DNA from: Bacteroidales bacterium
GTDB taxonomy: Bacteria; Bacteroidota; Bacteroidia; Bacteroidales; UBA7960
DNA length: 40,645 nt
Reading direction: 5' to 3'
Assembly: GCA_007120085.1 (NCBI GenBank)
Contig: SKOK01000030.1
Coordinates: 1-40,645 of the forward strand
Shown: positions 30,846-40,591 of the stretch, piece by piece
Layout: every line of letters starts with the position of its first letter
Position numbering within the stretch: the stretch's first letter is position 1
Made by a program: the position numbers and the translations under genes
The notes under the pieces: generated by a model
The model's input: only the letters and a program-made list of their open reading frames with translations
Database searches by the model: none
What the model was told of the DNA's origin: nothing

Positions 30846-30885
30846 CATAAGTTTTTTTGTGAATATTAAATAATACACTCTGAAT

Positions 30886-31869
30886 ATGGACATACGAGAG
30901 CTGAATGAGCGTATTCAACAGGAAAGCACCTTTGTTAAGGTATTAAATGATGAGATGCGCAAGGTAATCATAGGGCAGCAGGACATGGTGGACAGACTGC
31001 TTGTTGGTTTGCTGGCCAACGGTCATATTTTGCTCGAGGGGGTTCCCGGGCTGGCAAAAACCCTGGCCATCAAATCCCTGGCCAACACCATCAAAGCCCG
31101 CTTCAGCCGGATTCAATTTACACCTGACCTGTTGCCTGCCGATCTCATCGGAACAATGATCTACAGCCAGAAAACGGAAGAGTTCCTGGTTCGAAAAGGT
31201 CCGGTGTTCGCCAACTTCATCCTTGCAGATGAGATCAACAGGGCACCAGCAAAGGTGCAGAGTGCCTTGCTTGAAGCCATGCAGGAACGCCAGGTTACCA
31301 TTGGTGATAACAGTTTCAAGCTTGACGAACCATTTCTCGTGCTTGCCACGGAGAACCCCCTGGAACAAGAAGGCACCTATCCCCTCCCCGAGGCACAGGT
31401 TGACCGTTTCATGATGAAAGTGGTGATCGGCTATCCAACACGTGAAGAAGAAAAGCTGATACTCAGGCAGAATATGCTGCAGCAGTTTCCTGCTACCACA
31501 CCGGTAATGGAACCAGCTCACATAATCAAGGCAAGAGACGTAGTCAGAGATGTTTATCTTGATGAAAAAATTGAAACTTATATCACTGACATCGTGTTTG
31601 CTACACGATACCCTGATCAGTATAAGCTGCAAAAGCTCGTTCCCCTGATAAGCTATGGCGGATCACCAAGGGCAAGCATCAACCTCGCATTGGCATCTAA
31701 AGCCTACGCCTTTATCCGTCAAAGAGGTTATGTGATCCCTGAGGACATCAGGGCCGTTTGCCATGATGTCCTCAGGCATCGCGTTGGACTCACCTACGAA
31801 GCTGAGGCGGAAAACATTACCAGCGAGGACATCATTAATGACATCCTGAATAATGTGGAGGTGCCGTAA
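30886..31869 (+). CDS. MoxR family AAA ATPase
   Basis: 327 aa; EGVPGLAKTLAIKSLA, LADEINRAPAKVQSALLEAMQERQVTIG, ATENPLEQEGTYPLPEAQVDRFMMK. Confidence 0.96.
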   Translation: MDIRELNERIQQESTFVKVLNDEMRKVIIGQQDMVDRLLVGLLANGHILLEGVPGLAKTLAIKSLANTIKARFSRIQFTPDLLPADLIGTMIYSQKTEEFLVRKGPVFANFILADEINRAPAKVQSALLEAMQERQVTIGDNSFKLDEPFLVLATENPLEQEGTYPLPEAQVDRFMMKVVIGYPTREEEKLILRQNMLQQFPATTPVMEPAHIIKARDVVRDVYLDEKIETYITDIVFATRYPDQYKLQKLVPLISYGGSPRASINLALASKAYAFIRQRGYVIPEDIRAVCHDVLRHRVGLTYEAEAENITSEDIINDILNNVEVP

Positions 31870-31991
31870 TACATTGTTAAAATGTATAATTGTGCAGATG
31901 TGAAAAATCACGGGCTTTTTTCGACAATAAAAAGGGCCTTGACCTGTGTACTGAAAATAATATCTGTGTGCCGAATAAAACGCCGTAATTA

Positions 31992-32861
31992 ATGGAAACG
32001 ACGGAGCTTTTAAAGAAGGTAAGAAAGATTGAGATCAAAACCCGGGGAATATCCAGTCAGCTGTTCTCCGGGCAATATCACAGTGCTTTTAAGGGACGTG
32101 GAATGGCCTTTACCGAGGTCAGAGAGTATTACTATGGTGATGACATCAGAAGCATCGACTGGAACGTGACAGCCCGTTTCAATCATCCTTATGTTAAGGT
32201 CTTTGAAGAAGAGCGGGAAATGACGGTGATGCTGCTGATTGATGTTAGCGGATCCAATGAATTTGGCGCCACAGGTCGCATAAAGGAACAAGTGGTTACA
32301 GAAATTGCAGCCGTTTTGGCTTTTTCAGCCATCAGCAATAATGATAAAGTGGGAGTCATCTTCTTTAGTGATCAGATTGAGAAATTCATCCCGCCCAAAA
32401 AAGGAACATCACACATTTTGCGCATTATCAGGGAACTCATTGATTTTAAGCCTCAAAACAAAGGCACCGACATAGGTTTTGCCCTCAGGTACTTGCGTAA
32501 CGCAATCAAGAAAAGGTCAATAGCCTTTCTGATATCCGATTTTCAGGATACAAATTATGCAGAAGCATTAAGTATTGTTTCCAGGAAGCATGACCTGGTG
32601 TGTTTGCGAATATTTGATGAAAGAGAACTTAGTATTCCTCCCCTGGGTATTTTGAAGCTTCGTGATGCTGAATCCGGAAGGGCGTATTGGATAGACACAT
32701 CAAACAAAGGAATTCAAAAGCATATAAATGAGTTTAACAAAAAGGCACAGTCTTACATGAACCACGCATTTGCACGCGCTGGCGTGGATAGTGTAAGCAT
32801 TTCAACAAATAAAGACTATGTGCCACCACTGATGAAGCTTTTTAAGAGAAGAAGCAATTAA
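31992..32861 (+). CDS. DUF58 domain-containing protein
   Basis: 289 aa; GRGMAFTEVREYYYGDDIRSIDWNVTARFNHPYVKVFEEEREMTVMLLIDVSGSNEFG. Confidence 0.95.
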   Translation: METTELLKKVRKIEIKTRGISSQLFSGQYHSAFKGRGMAFTEVREYYYGDDIRSIDWNVTARFNHPYVKVFEEEREMTVMLLIDVSGSNEFGATGRIKEQVVTEIAAVLAFSAISNNDKVGVIFFSDQIEKFIPPKKGTSHILRIIRELIDFKPQNKGTDIGFALRYLRNAIKKRSIAFLISDFQDTNYAEALSIVSRKHDLVCLRIFDERELSIPPLGILKLRDAESGRAYWIDTSNKGIQKHINEFNKKAQSYMNHAFARAGVDSVSISTNKDYVPPLMKLFKRRSN

Positions 32862-32940
32862 AAAGTCATTGATTAATGCATGACTGCAGGATAATGTTCT
32901 TGCGCTTATGCGGGCAATGGGAATTTGAAAGATACAGATA

Positions 32941-33873
32941 ATGAGTAGGAAAGTATTCATCATTTTATTGTCATGGTTCTGTTTTTGGCCGTTAGCAGCT
33001 TTTTCGCAGCAGGCAACGCTGAGCATTGATCCGCAGGAGATCCTGATAGGGTCTCCTGCACAGATGATGATTGAAGTTGAGGTGCCGGCCGGGGGGATCA
33101 CAATATGGCCTGATGTTGAAGAAGCCACAGACAACAATATCGAAGTCCTCCGGTTTGGAGTGCCCGATACCATCACAAAAGGGGAACATACGCTTTCCCT
33201 CCGTCAAATCCACAGCATCACTGCCTGGAAGGATGATTTCATTCCCATTCCTCCACTCCGGTTTTTACATATTGCAAATGGTGATACCATTGCATTTGCA
33301 ACCGAGGCACAACTGTTTCAAGTAAAAGGCATTGAAGTAGATATGGAAGGGCTTTACAAGGACATAAAGCCATTGTTCAGCATCCCTTACACATTCAGGG
33401 AGCTTTACCCTTACCTGTTGATATTGCTGGCATTGGCCATAATCACATTTCTTATTATACGTTACTTTAAGAAGGCGAAAACACCAGAAGAGACGCCTGC
33501 CATGACGGAAAAGCCAGGAGTGCCTGCACACATTGCTGCAATTTCCGGCCTGGAGACCTTAAAAAGAAAACAGTTATGGCAAAAGGGTGAAATTAAACCG
33601 TATCATAGCGAGTTAACAGACATTCTGCGGAAGTATGTATCCAGACGTTTTCATGTTGATGCGATTGAGATGACAACCAGCGAAGTGATGCATTTTTTGC
33701 CTCATAGGCTAACCGATGAAGACGCTCTTGGTTTGATCAGATCCATATTAGAGATGGCTGACCTGGTGAAATTTGCCAGGTTTAAGCCACTGCCCGATGA
33801 GCATGCCCTGATGATGGATAGGGCACTTGAATTTGTAAAAAGCACGATACCTGAAGAATCTGAAAAAGAATGA
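32941..33873 (+). CDS. BatD-like / DUF4381-like single-pass membrane protein of the Bat operon
   Basis: 310 aa; signal peptide, Ig-like ectodomain, one TM (LYPYLLILLALAIITFLIIRYF), cytoplasmic domain resembling the BatD C-terminus. Confidence 0.7.
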   Translation: MSRKVFIILLSWFCFWPLAAFSQQATLSIDPQEILIGSPAQMMIEVEVPAGGITIWPDVEEATDNNIEVLRFGVPDTITKGEHTLSLRQIHSITAWKDDFIPIPPLRFLHIANGDTIAFATEAQLFQVKGIEVDMEGLYKDIKPLFSIPYTFRELYPYLLILLALAIITFLIIRYFKKAKTPEETPAMTEKPGVPAHIAAISGLETLKRKQLWQKGEIKPYHSELTDILRKYVSRRFHVDAIEMTTSEVMHFLPHRLTDEDALGLIRSILEMADLVKFARFKPLPDEHALMMDRALEFVKSTIPEESEKE

Positions 33874-34871
33874 ATTGGTTTGAAGACATACTATTTGCCT
33901 GGCCGGCTTTTTTGTATTTGCTGCTGCTCGTTCCGATGCTCACAGCACACTACATTTTCAAGCACCGCAGCAGTGCGCCTGACATAAAGTATGTGCATTC
34001 AGCCTTCATAAAGAATGCCAGGAAAAGCTTTCGGTTGCATTTGATGCATCTGCCATTCATAATGCGCATGCTGGCAATCATCTTGCTGATACTTGTGCTG
34101 GCACGCCCACAGAGTACATCAGGAAGCCGAGACGTAAGCATTGAGGGTATAGACATAATGATTGCCTTTGATATTTCCGGGTCAATGCTTGCCGAAGACT
34201 TCAGGCCCAATCGCATGGAGGCGGCCAAGGAAACAGCCATAGAATTCATTGGGATGCGACCAAATGACCGCATTGGGATGACGGTTTTCAGTGGTCAAAG
34301 CTTTACGCTCGTGCCCCTTACAACCGATCACGCCATGTTAAAGGATTTGGCCGGCAGGGTCACAACAGGTATGGTTGAAGATGGTACAGCTATTGGTGAC
34401 GGGCTGGCAACTGCGATTAACCGCTTGCGCGATAGTGACGCCATTAGCCGTGTGATAATCCTGCTTACTGACGGAATAAACAATGCTGGCGTAATTGACC
34501 CCCTGACAGCAGCAGAAATGGCGGCATTGTTTGATATTCGTGTTTACACGATCGGTGTGGGCAGCAGTGGGCCCGTCCCCTACCCTTTCCGGGGTCCTTT
34601 TGGCATACAATATCGTGATGTGGAAATTCCTGTTGATGAAGCTTTGCTACAGGAAATAGCAAATATGACGGGTGGGAACTACTACTGGGCTGATAATCAA
34701 GATGCCCTGCAAAATGTGTATCATGAGATTGACAGGCTCGAACGGACAAAGATAGATGTAACAGAGTTTACGCATCATCACGATGAGTTTTTACCATTGC
34801 TTCTGCTGGCCATGGCTTTCATTGGCCTAGAAGTTTTATTGAAATACACCTGGTTACGAACAATACCATAG
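33870..34871 (+). CDS. batA: VWA domain-containing protein BatA
   Basis: 333 aa; MIDAS IMIAFDISGSMLAEDFRPNRMEAAKETAIEFI; TM segments both sides; 4-bp overlap with the preceding gene. Confidence 0.9.
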   Translation: MNWFEDILFAWPAFLYLLLLVPMLTAHYIFKHRSSAPDIKYVHSAFIKNARKSFRLHLMHLPFIMRMLAIILLILVLARPQSTSGSRDVSIEGIDIMIAFDISGSMLAEDFRPNRMEAAKETAIEFIGMRPNDRIGMTVFSGQSFTLVPLTTDHAMLKDLAGRVTTGMVEDGTAIGDGLATAINRLRDSDAISRVIILLTDGINNAGVIDPLTAAEMAALFDIRVYTIGVGSSGPVPYPFRGPFGIQYRDVEIPVDEALLQEIANMTGGNYYWADNQDALQNVYHEIDRLERTKIDVTEFTHHHDEFLPLLLLAMAFIGLEVLLKYTWLRTIP

Positions 34872-34879
34872 ATTAAATA

Positions 34880-35908
34880 ATGATACGTCTTGAGAATCCG
34901 GAAATGTTCTACCTTTTTTTGCTGGTGCCCTTGATGGTGCTGGGGTTTTTGGTATATCGACTGGTACGCCGGCGTGTTGTCCGTAAATTTGGCATGGAGA
35001 ACCTGGTGGCGCAAATGACACCTTCCGCATCCAGTACCCGGGTTTGGCTCAAATTCATCCTGATCATCCTGGCCGTTTCTTCAATGACCATGGCCGCTGT
35101 GAATCCTAAAACCGGCAGCCGCCTGGCAGAAGGCAAACTGGAGGGCTTTGACATCGTTGTGGCTCTCGACGTCAGTCGCAGCATGATGGCACAGGATGTC
35201 CGCCCCAGCCGCATGGAACGGGCAAGGCTGGCTGTTAACAGGCTCATTGACCAGCTGGAAAAGGATAGGATAGGTATAGTGGTGTTTGCCGGAGTAGCGC
35301 ATACACAGGTGCCCCTGACTTCTGATCACAATGCAGCCAAGATGATCCTTTCCACTGTTAACACAAACTCTGTGTCGATCCAGGGAACAGCCATTGAAAG
35401 TGCCATAGACCGGGCCTTGTTGGCTTTTCCTGATGATGAATCAAACAACAAAAGCATCATTCTTGTTAGTGATGGCGAGAGCCACGAAGACGATCCCCTT
35501 GCGGCTGCAAGGCGCGCTGAATCAAGAGGTGTAGTGATACACACTGTGGGAATCGGAAGTCGCGAGGGCGCCCCGATACCAATTATTGAAAACAACCAGA
35601 TAACTGGCTTTTTTCGTGATGATGAGGGCAATACTGTCATCAGCAGGTATGATGAGCAAACACTCAGGGCCATTGCCCAGGCCACAGGCGGTATTTTCAG
35701 GCACGGTACGGGTGCAAACATGGGGCTCGACGAAATATTGCAGGAAATACGCTCGTTAGACAAAGAGACATATGATGCCGTTGTATTTGCCGATTATGAA
35801 AGCCGCTATCATTATTTTGCGGCCTTGGCCCTGCTGCTGCTGATTGCTGAAATGCTCATAATGAGCCGAAAGAATAAATATTTAAGCAAGATCAGGATAT
35901 TTGATTAA
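34880..35908 (+). CDS. batB: VWA domain-containing protein BatB
   Basis: 342 aa; MIDAS IVVALDVSRSMMAQDVRPSRMERARLAVNRLI. Confidence 0.9.
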   Translation: MIRLENPEMFYLFLLVPLMVLGFLVYRLVRRRVVRKFGMENLVAQMTPSASSTRVWLKFILIILAVSSMTMAAVNPKTGSRLAEGKLEGFDIVVALDVSRSMMAQDVRPSRMERARLAVNRLIDQLEKDRIGIVVFAGVAHTQVPLTSDHNAAKMILSTVNTNSVSIQGTAIESAIDRALLAFPDDESNNKSIILVSDGESHEDDPLAAARRAESRGVVIHTVGIGSREGAPIPIIENNQITGFFRDDEGNTVISRYDEQTLRAIAQATGGIFRHGTGANMGLDEILQEIRSLDKETYDAVVFADYESRYHYFAALALLLLIAEMLIMSRKNKYLSKIRIFD

Positions 35909-35943
35909 GCAAGTTTTATGGGTATTGCTAAAAGAGTAAAAAA

Positions 35944-36693
35944 TTGTTTGCGATGAAGCTGAATCTGATCATCATACTGGTGACAATTATTGTATTACCA
36001 TCTACTTTGGCGGGTGGTAATGATTTGCAGCTATTGCGGCAAGGCAATAGGCTTTTTGAAGAAGGCAATTACCTGGAGGCAGAAGCGAAATACAGGGCAG
36101 CCCTGGAACTGGATGAAACCAACTACAGGGCCTGGCACAACCTGGGCAATGCCCTGTATCACCAGGGTCGCCTCGAAGAAGCTGCTGATATTTATAACCG
36201 CCTCCTTGGTAAGGCCCCTTCAGACGAGGCGCGTGCCGCAGGATGGCACAACCTTGGCAATTCCCTACTGGGCAATGGCCAGGTGGCAGAAAGCATAGAA
36301 GCCTACAAACAGGCACTTCGTATAATGCCCGATGATGAGGATACCCGCTACAACCTTGCGTATGCCCTGAACTTACTGGAGGAAATGCCTCCGGATGCCT
36401 CCAGCGAAGGCACAGATGAAGGCGATGGAGATGGGGATGGGGATGGAGAAGAACAGCAGCAGGATCAGCAGCAAGAAGATGGTGACGATGAGAGCGAACA
36501 GGGCGCGGATGGTAATCAGGACCAGGCTGAACAGAACCAGCAAGACCAGATGGCCGAACGCCAGGAAAAAATGTCACCGCAAGATGCTGAAAGGATATTG
36601 GATGCACTAAGGCAGCAGGAACAGAAAGTGCAGGAAGAAATCAAGAGGGAGTCAGAGACTTCGCAACCTGCCAGACCCCGCCGGCAGTGGTAA
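35944..36693 (+). CDS. batC: TPR protein BatC
   Basis: 249 aa; TPRs (NYRAWHNLGNALYHQGRLEEAADIYNRLL) then Asp/Gly/Gln-rich tail; position in bat operon. Confidence 0.85.
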   Translation: MFAMKLNLIIILVTIIVLPSTLAGGNDLQLLRQGNRLFEEGNYLEAEAKYRAALELDETNYRAWHNLGNALYHQGRLEEAADIYNRLLGKAPSDEARAAGWHNLGNSLLGNGQVAESIEAYKQALRIMPDDEDTRYNLAYALNLLEEMPPDASSEGTDEGDGDGDGDGEEQQQDQQQEDGDDESEQGADGNQDQAEQNQQDQMAERQEKMSPQDAERILDALRQQEQKVQEEIKRESETSQPARPRRQW

Positions 36694-36728
36694 ACGAAAA
36701 TGCTGACATGAAACGCCCATGTTGAAAA

Positions 36729-36744
36729 TCCCGACCATTCGGGA
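36729..36744. other. Small hairpin in batC-batD spacer (TCCCGA ccat TCGGGA)
   Basis: Perfect 6-bp inverted repeat, 4-nt loop, followed by ataggattttt. Confidence 0.55.
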
Positions 36745-36803
36745 ATAGGATTTTTGACTCACAGGGGAATGATTATGGGAGTTCGGAGTTGAATGGAGTT
36801 GCG

Positions 36804-36826
36804 TAATGACAGGGCTTGACCTGTCA
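36804..36826. repeat. REP-like palindromic repeat, copy 2 (TAATGACAGGgcttgaCCTGTCA)
   Basis: Differs at one position from 18927-18949; sits 17 bp before batD. Confidence 0.8.
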
Positions 36827-36843
36827 AACCGAAATATAAATAC

Positions 36844-38694
36844 ATGAAAAAGGGAATCATTCATATCGCTATGCTTTTATTGGCCGCTTTGTCCGGTGCT
36901 TTTGCCAGTGAGGTGGTTCTGTCTGCTTCAGCACCGTCCGAAGTGGCTTTAGGCGAACGTTTCAGGTTGGTTTTGTCTGTGAATGCCCGTCCCCAGCAGT
37001 TCATACCACCTGCCTTCGACAGCTTCCGTGTGCTTTCAGGACCAAGCCAGTCGTCAAGCACTTCCACACAAATCATCAATAACCAGGTAACGACCTCCAT
37101 CAATGTGAGCTATACCTATGTGCTTGAAGCGAGTGAAGAGGGTGAGTTTGCAATAGCCAATGCTGCCGTAAATGTGGATGGGCAAACGTATCGCGCAGAT
37201 CCAATTCAAATTAAAGTATTGCCGCAGGGTTCCGCACCCCGGCCTGCAACCCCATCCCGGCCCCAGCAAGACAGTCGCGACGCTGATTTACCCGGCCGCG
37301 ATGATATTTTCATCAGGGCGCAGGCAAGCAATACAAATCCCTACCAGGGTGAGCAGGTGATCATTACCTATAAGCTGTACACCAGGATAGACATTACCAA
37401 TTACAGCATCGGTGCGCTGCCATCCTTCCAGGGTTTTTGGTCAGAAAACCTTAGTAGCGGGCAGGCATCCGTAAGCACTGAAGTGATCAATGGCATCAAC
37501 TACAGGGTTGCAGAGATCAGGAGGCTTGCCGTGTTTCCTCAAAGATCAGGCGAATTAAAGATTGACCCAATGACTGTTGACATGACTGTCAGGGCCAGGC
37601 GGCCACAGCAACAAAGACGTGGAAGCATTATTGATGAATTCTTTGGAAGCAGCCCATTTGACAGGTTTCAAAACATACAGCACAGTGTCAGATCAGATGC
37701 CATCACGATGCAGGTCAAGCCCTTGCCAGTGCAAAACCGGCCGGCCGGCTTCAGTGGCGTGGTAGGCAGCTACGAAATTGACGCAAGGCTCCGGCCTGAC
37801 GAGCTGGAGGTTAATGATGCCAGTAACCTGGTATTAACAATCCAGGGAAGAGGAAACATCCGGATGCTCGAACCACCGAAAATTCAATTTCCCAGGTACC
37901 TGGATGTTTTTGACCCAAAGATTGAAGACAATGTGAGTGCAGGAAGTAACGGCATCAGTGGCAGCAGGGCATTTGACTACCTGTTGATACCGCGTTCCGC
38001 AGGCCTGGTTGAGATACCAGCCATAAGTTTTAGTTTTTTTGAGCCGGTAAGAAGTGAATACATAACCCGTACAATCCCATCATTTAGTCTGAACGTCAAA
38101 GGAGACGCAGCATTATCCCAGGGCTCTCAGCAACAAGGGGAAGCAGCATTTCTGGCAGAAGACATTCGCTTTATCAATACGGGTGCTGTAAGCTGGCGTC
38201 CAATGGAAATGCTTTTTTTCAAAAGCCAGGGATTTTACGTTCTTTTTGTAAGTCCGCTTGTCCTGCTGATTATCTTCCTGATAATCTACAGAAAACAACT
38301 AAAAGAAAGCCAGGATGCAGCAGGGATGCGAACAAGGAAAGCACAGAAGCTGGCGCGTAAAAGGTTAAAACTGGCTCAAAAGTATCTTAACGAAGAAAAA
38401 AGAACTGAATTTCACGATGAGATATTCAGGGCGCTATGGGGTTATGTATCTGACAGGCTTAACATACCGGTTTCCAGGCTTAACAAAGAGAATGTTGCAA
38501 CGGCATTCGGTAAGAAAAACATACCGGGTGAACTGGCTGACAAATTTCTGGAAGGCCTTGCAGAGTGTGAATTTGCCCGTTTTTCGCCGGCTGGAAATGA
38601 TAATCCATTGCAGGAGAGTTACCAAACCGCCCTGGAAACAATTGTTACGCTTGAAAAAGAACTGCGAAAAAAACCATTTGTAAGAAAGAAATGA
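36844..38694 (+). CDS. batD: BatD family protein
   Basis: 616 aa; signal peptide, repeated Ig-like domains, TM near the C-terminus (FYVLFVSPLVLLIIFLIIYRK), cytoplasmic tail. Confidence 0.92.
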   Translation: MKKGIIHIAMLLLAALSGAFASEVVLSASAPSEVALGERFRLVLSVNARPQQFIPPAFDSFRVLSGPSQSSSTSTQIINNQVTTSINVSYTYVLEASEEGEFAIANAAVNVDGQTYRADPIQIKVLPQGSAPRPATPSRPQQDSRDADLPGRDDIFIRAQASNTNPYQGEQVIITYKLYTRIDITNYSIGALPSFQGFWSENLSSGQASVSTEVINGINYRVAEIRRLAVFPQRSGELKIDPMTVDMTVRARRPQQQRRGSIIDEFFGSSPFDRFQNIQHSVRSDAITMQVKPLPVQNRPAGFSGVVGSYEIDARLRPDELEVNDASNLVLTIQGRGNIRMLEPPKIQFPRYLDVFDPKIEDNVSAGSNGISGSRAFDYLLIPRSAGLVEIPAISFSFFEPVRSEYITRTIPSFSLNVKGDAALSQGSQQQGEAAFLAEDIRFINTGAVSWRPMEMLFFKSQGFYVLFVSPLVLLIIFLIIYRKQLKESQDAAGMRTRKAQKLARKRLKLAQKYLNEEKRTEFHDEIFRALWGYVSDRLNIPVSRLNKENVATAFGKKNIPGELADKFLEGLAECEFARFSPAGNDNPLQESYQTALETIVTLEKELRKKPFVRKK

Positions 38695-39455
38695 AACTGG
38701 TAGTGAAACATATTGTCTTGATAATGCTGTTATTGGTGGTTTCTCATGCAAATGCAGAAAATCATAACGAGCTTATGCAACAGGCCAACGAGGCCTATAT
38801 CAACGAGAACTACCATCAGGCCATTGAGATATACGAGCAGATCAGGCAGATGCAATGGGAGTCACATATTCTTTATTATAACCTTGGCAATACTTATTAC
38901 CAGACGGGCCAGCGAGGGAAGGCCATTTTGAATTATGAAAGGGCCCTGCGCCTCAACCCCAATGATGAAGCCACCAGGCACAACCTCCGCATTGCACGTG
39001 CTGCATTACCGGAAAGATATGAACAGCTGCCCCAGCTTTTTTTTCTGGACTGGCGTGATGGCTTTGTTCGTTTGCTGCCAGTTGACGGCTGGGCAACTGT
39101 CCTTGTCGTGCTGGTTATGGCAATATCACTTTGCACAGGGCTATTCTTCGTAATCAGGAACAGGGTATTGAAAAAGACAGTATTCATGCTTGGCCTTGTT
39201 TTATTGATCTCTTTATTCTTAAGCATTTATGCAGCCAACCGGCAATATCATTTTCACCACGTGCGCCAGGAGGCGGTTGTGATGAGTCCGCGCGTTACGG
39301 CCAAAAGTGCACCAGGCGAGCGGGGCATTGATGTTTTTGTGATCCATGAAGGGGTCAAGGTTGTAATTCAGTCGGAGCTGATGGACTGGTATGAGGTGAG
39401 ATTGCCAAATGGCAACGTCGGCTGGATTAACAGTGAGACCTTGGAAATTATATGA
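38691..39455 (+). CDS. batE: TPR/SH3 protein BatE
   Basis: 254 aa; signal peptide, TPRs, two TMs, C-terminal bacterial SH3-like VIHEGVKVVIQSELMDWYEVRLPNGNVGWINSETLEII; 4-bp overlap with batD. Confidence 0.85.
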   Translation: MKLVVKHIVLIMLLLVVSHANAENHNELMQQANEAYINENYHQAIEIYEQIRQMQWESHILYYNLGNTYYQTGQRGKAILNYERALRLNPNDEATRHNLRIARAALPERYEQLPQLFFLDWRDGFVRLLPVDGWATVLVVLVMAISLCTGLFFVIRNRVLKKTVFMLGLVLLISLFLSIYAANRQYHFHHVRQEAVVMSPRVTAKSAPGERGIDVFVIHEGVKVVIQSELMDWYEVRLPNGNVGWINSETLEII

Positions 39456-39458
39456 TGC

Positions 39459-39968
39459 TCAGAAGGCTCCTCCCCTGCTATCAGGCCTGTGCCGACGCTG
39501 GGCTTCCCTAAAGAGCATCCGGTTAAAGCTTTTTTCCGCTTCAAAGAGCCTGGCTACTTTCTGAACAGATATTACCCTTAGCATTTTTTCCGTATATTCC
39601 CTGCGCAAGGCTGCTGCAGCTTCAAAACGTTCCAGGTCTTCATTGACAAATTTTGCAGCTTCTTCTTCGCTCATTTCAGAAACATCGGGAAGCTGTTCAC
39701 GCTGTTCCCGAAAAGTGTTTGACAGCTCCTCTACCTTTTCAGTGTATTCATTATAGATGGGCCAGAATGCGCGTGCCTCCTCAGAAGACAATGACAGCTG
39801 TTTGGTAATGTAGGCAATTTTTCTTGCTTCAATGGCCTCGCGTCTTTCATCGTGATGCATACCATCCGGGCGACCCTGGCGCTGTGGCTGGGCGGCCAGG
39901 TTAGCAGCAATGATGATGGCTATAATAAGAACTCCAGGTTTTCGCATGATCTCAGTTTTATTATTCAT
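39459..39968 (-). CDS. Spy/CpxP/LTXXQ-like periplasmic protein
   Basis: 169 aa; signal peptide, ITKQLSLSSEEARAFWPIYNEYTEKVEEL and helical E/R-rich body typical of Bacteroidetes periplasmic heavy-metal-sensor-like proteins. Confidence 0.65.
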   Translation of the reverse strand: MNNKTEIMRKPGVLIIAIIIAANLAAQPQRQGRPDGMHHDERREAIEARKIAYITKQLSLSSEEARAFWPIYNEYTEKVEELSNTFREQREQLPDVSEMSEEEAAKFVNEDLERFEAAAALRREYTEKMLRVISVQKVARLFEAEKSFNRMLFREAQRRHRPDSRGGAF

Positions 39969-39983
39969 TCGATTTTCAAATAA

Positions 39984-40505
39984 TTAATCAAAGTATGACA
40001 AAAGCATGCCGCCCTCCATACCAAAATAGCGGGCGTTTTCAAATATCTCTTCAAGGATGTCGTCATCCGCATCATCAAAGATAGTACTTTCTGTGTTGAA
40101 AAGAATGTCATCGGCAGACAGGTTTGACTCGAGGATCACTTCATACATGATATCGCGATCGAAGGTTGGCCTGTAGGCAAGGTACTCGTATTCAGCGATC
40201 CCTTCTTCCTCTGCCATATATCCGTTCAGGTCATTGCGTTCGTAGAAAAACAGACTAAATGTGAGCCCCAGCAATAAAAGAACACCCGCAAAAACAGGGA
40301 TCAGCCTTTTGTAGATTGCGGTTGACAAGCCATATGCTGGCTGGCTGGCTGGCTGACCGATTCTTTCCTGGATTTTTCCGGGGAGCTGTTCAAAATAGTT
40401 GGCAGGCACTTCGAAGCCAGCGGATTTGTCACGCTTCTCAAGGCTGCTGCCAAGGTCTTGCAACTCACGGTTGATTCCTTCTCCGGGGTTTTTATGTGTT
40501 TTCAT
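39984..40505 (-). CDS. Anti-sigma-like single-TM protein
   Basis: 173 aa; FEVPANYFEQLPGKIQERI N-terminus, one TM (LIPVFAGVLLLLGLTFSLFF), directly downstream of an ECF sigma 3' end. Confidence 0.55.
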   Translation of the reverse strand: MKTHKNPGEGINRELQDLGSSLEKRDKSAGFEVPANYFEQLPGKIQERIGQPASQPAYGLSTAIYKRLIPVFAGVLLLLGLTFSLFFYERNDLNGYMAEEEGIAEYEYLAYRPTFDRDIMYEVILESNLSADDILFNTESTIFDDADDDILEEIFENARYFGMEGGMLLSYFD

Positions 40506-40591
40506 GGTATTTCTGTTTGACAGATCAATATAACGGGTGACAGTGGCAGTGACAGTTATTAATTAGATGATTGCCAATCATTATGGTTTAA

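Noticed and set aside
30943-31632. 229-aa minus-strand ORF opposite moxR
   Set aside because: Shadow ORF without recognisable motifs; moxR assignment is strong.
31870-31885. Inverted repeat TACAT-tgttaa-ATGTA after moxR
   Set aside because: Short, AT-rich, no following T-run; not convincing as a terminator or regulatory site.
36415-36545. GATGGG/CAG-rich low-complexity DNA
   Set aside because: Explained by the Asp/Gly/Gln-rich tail common in BatC proteins.
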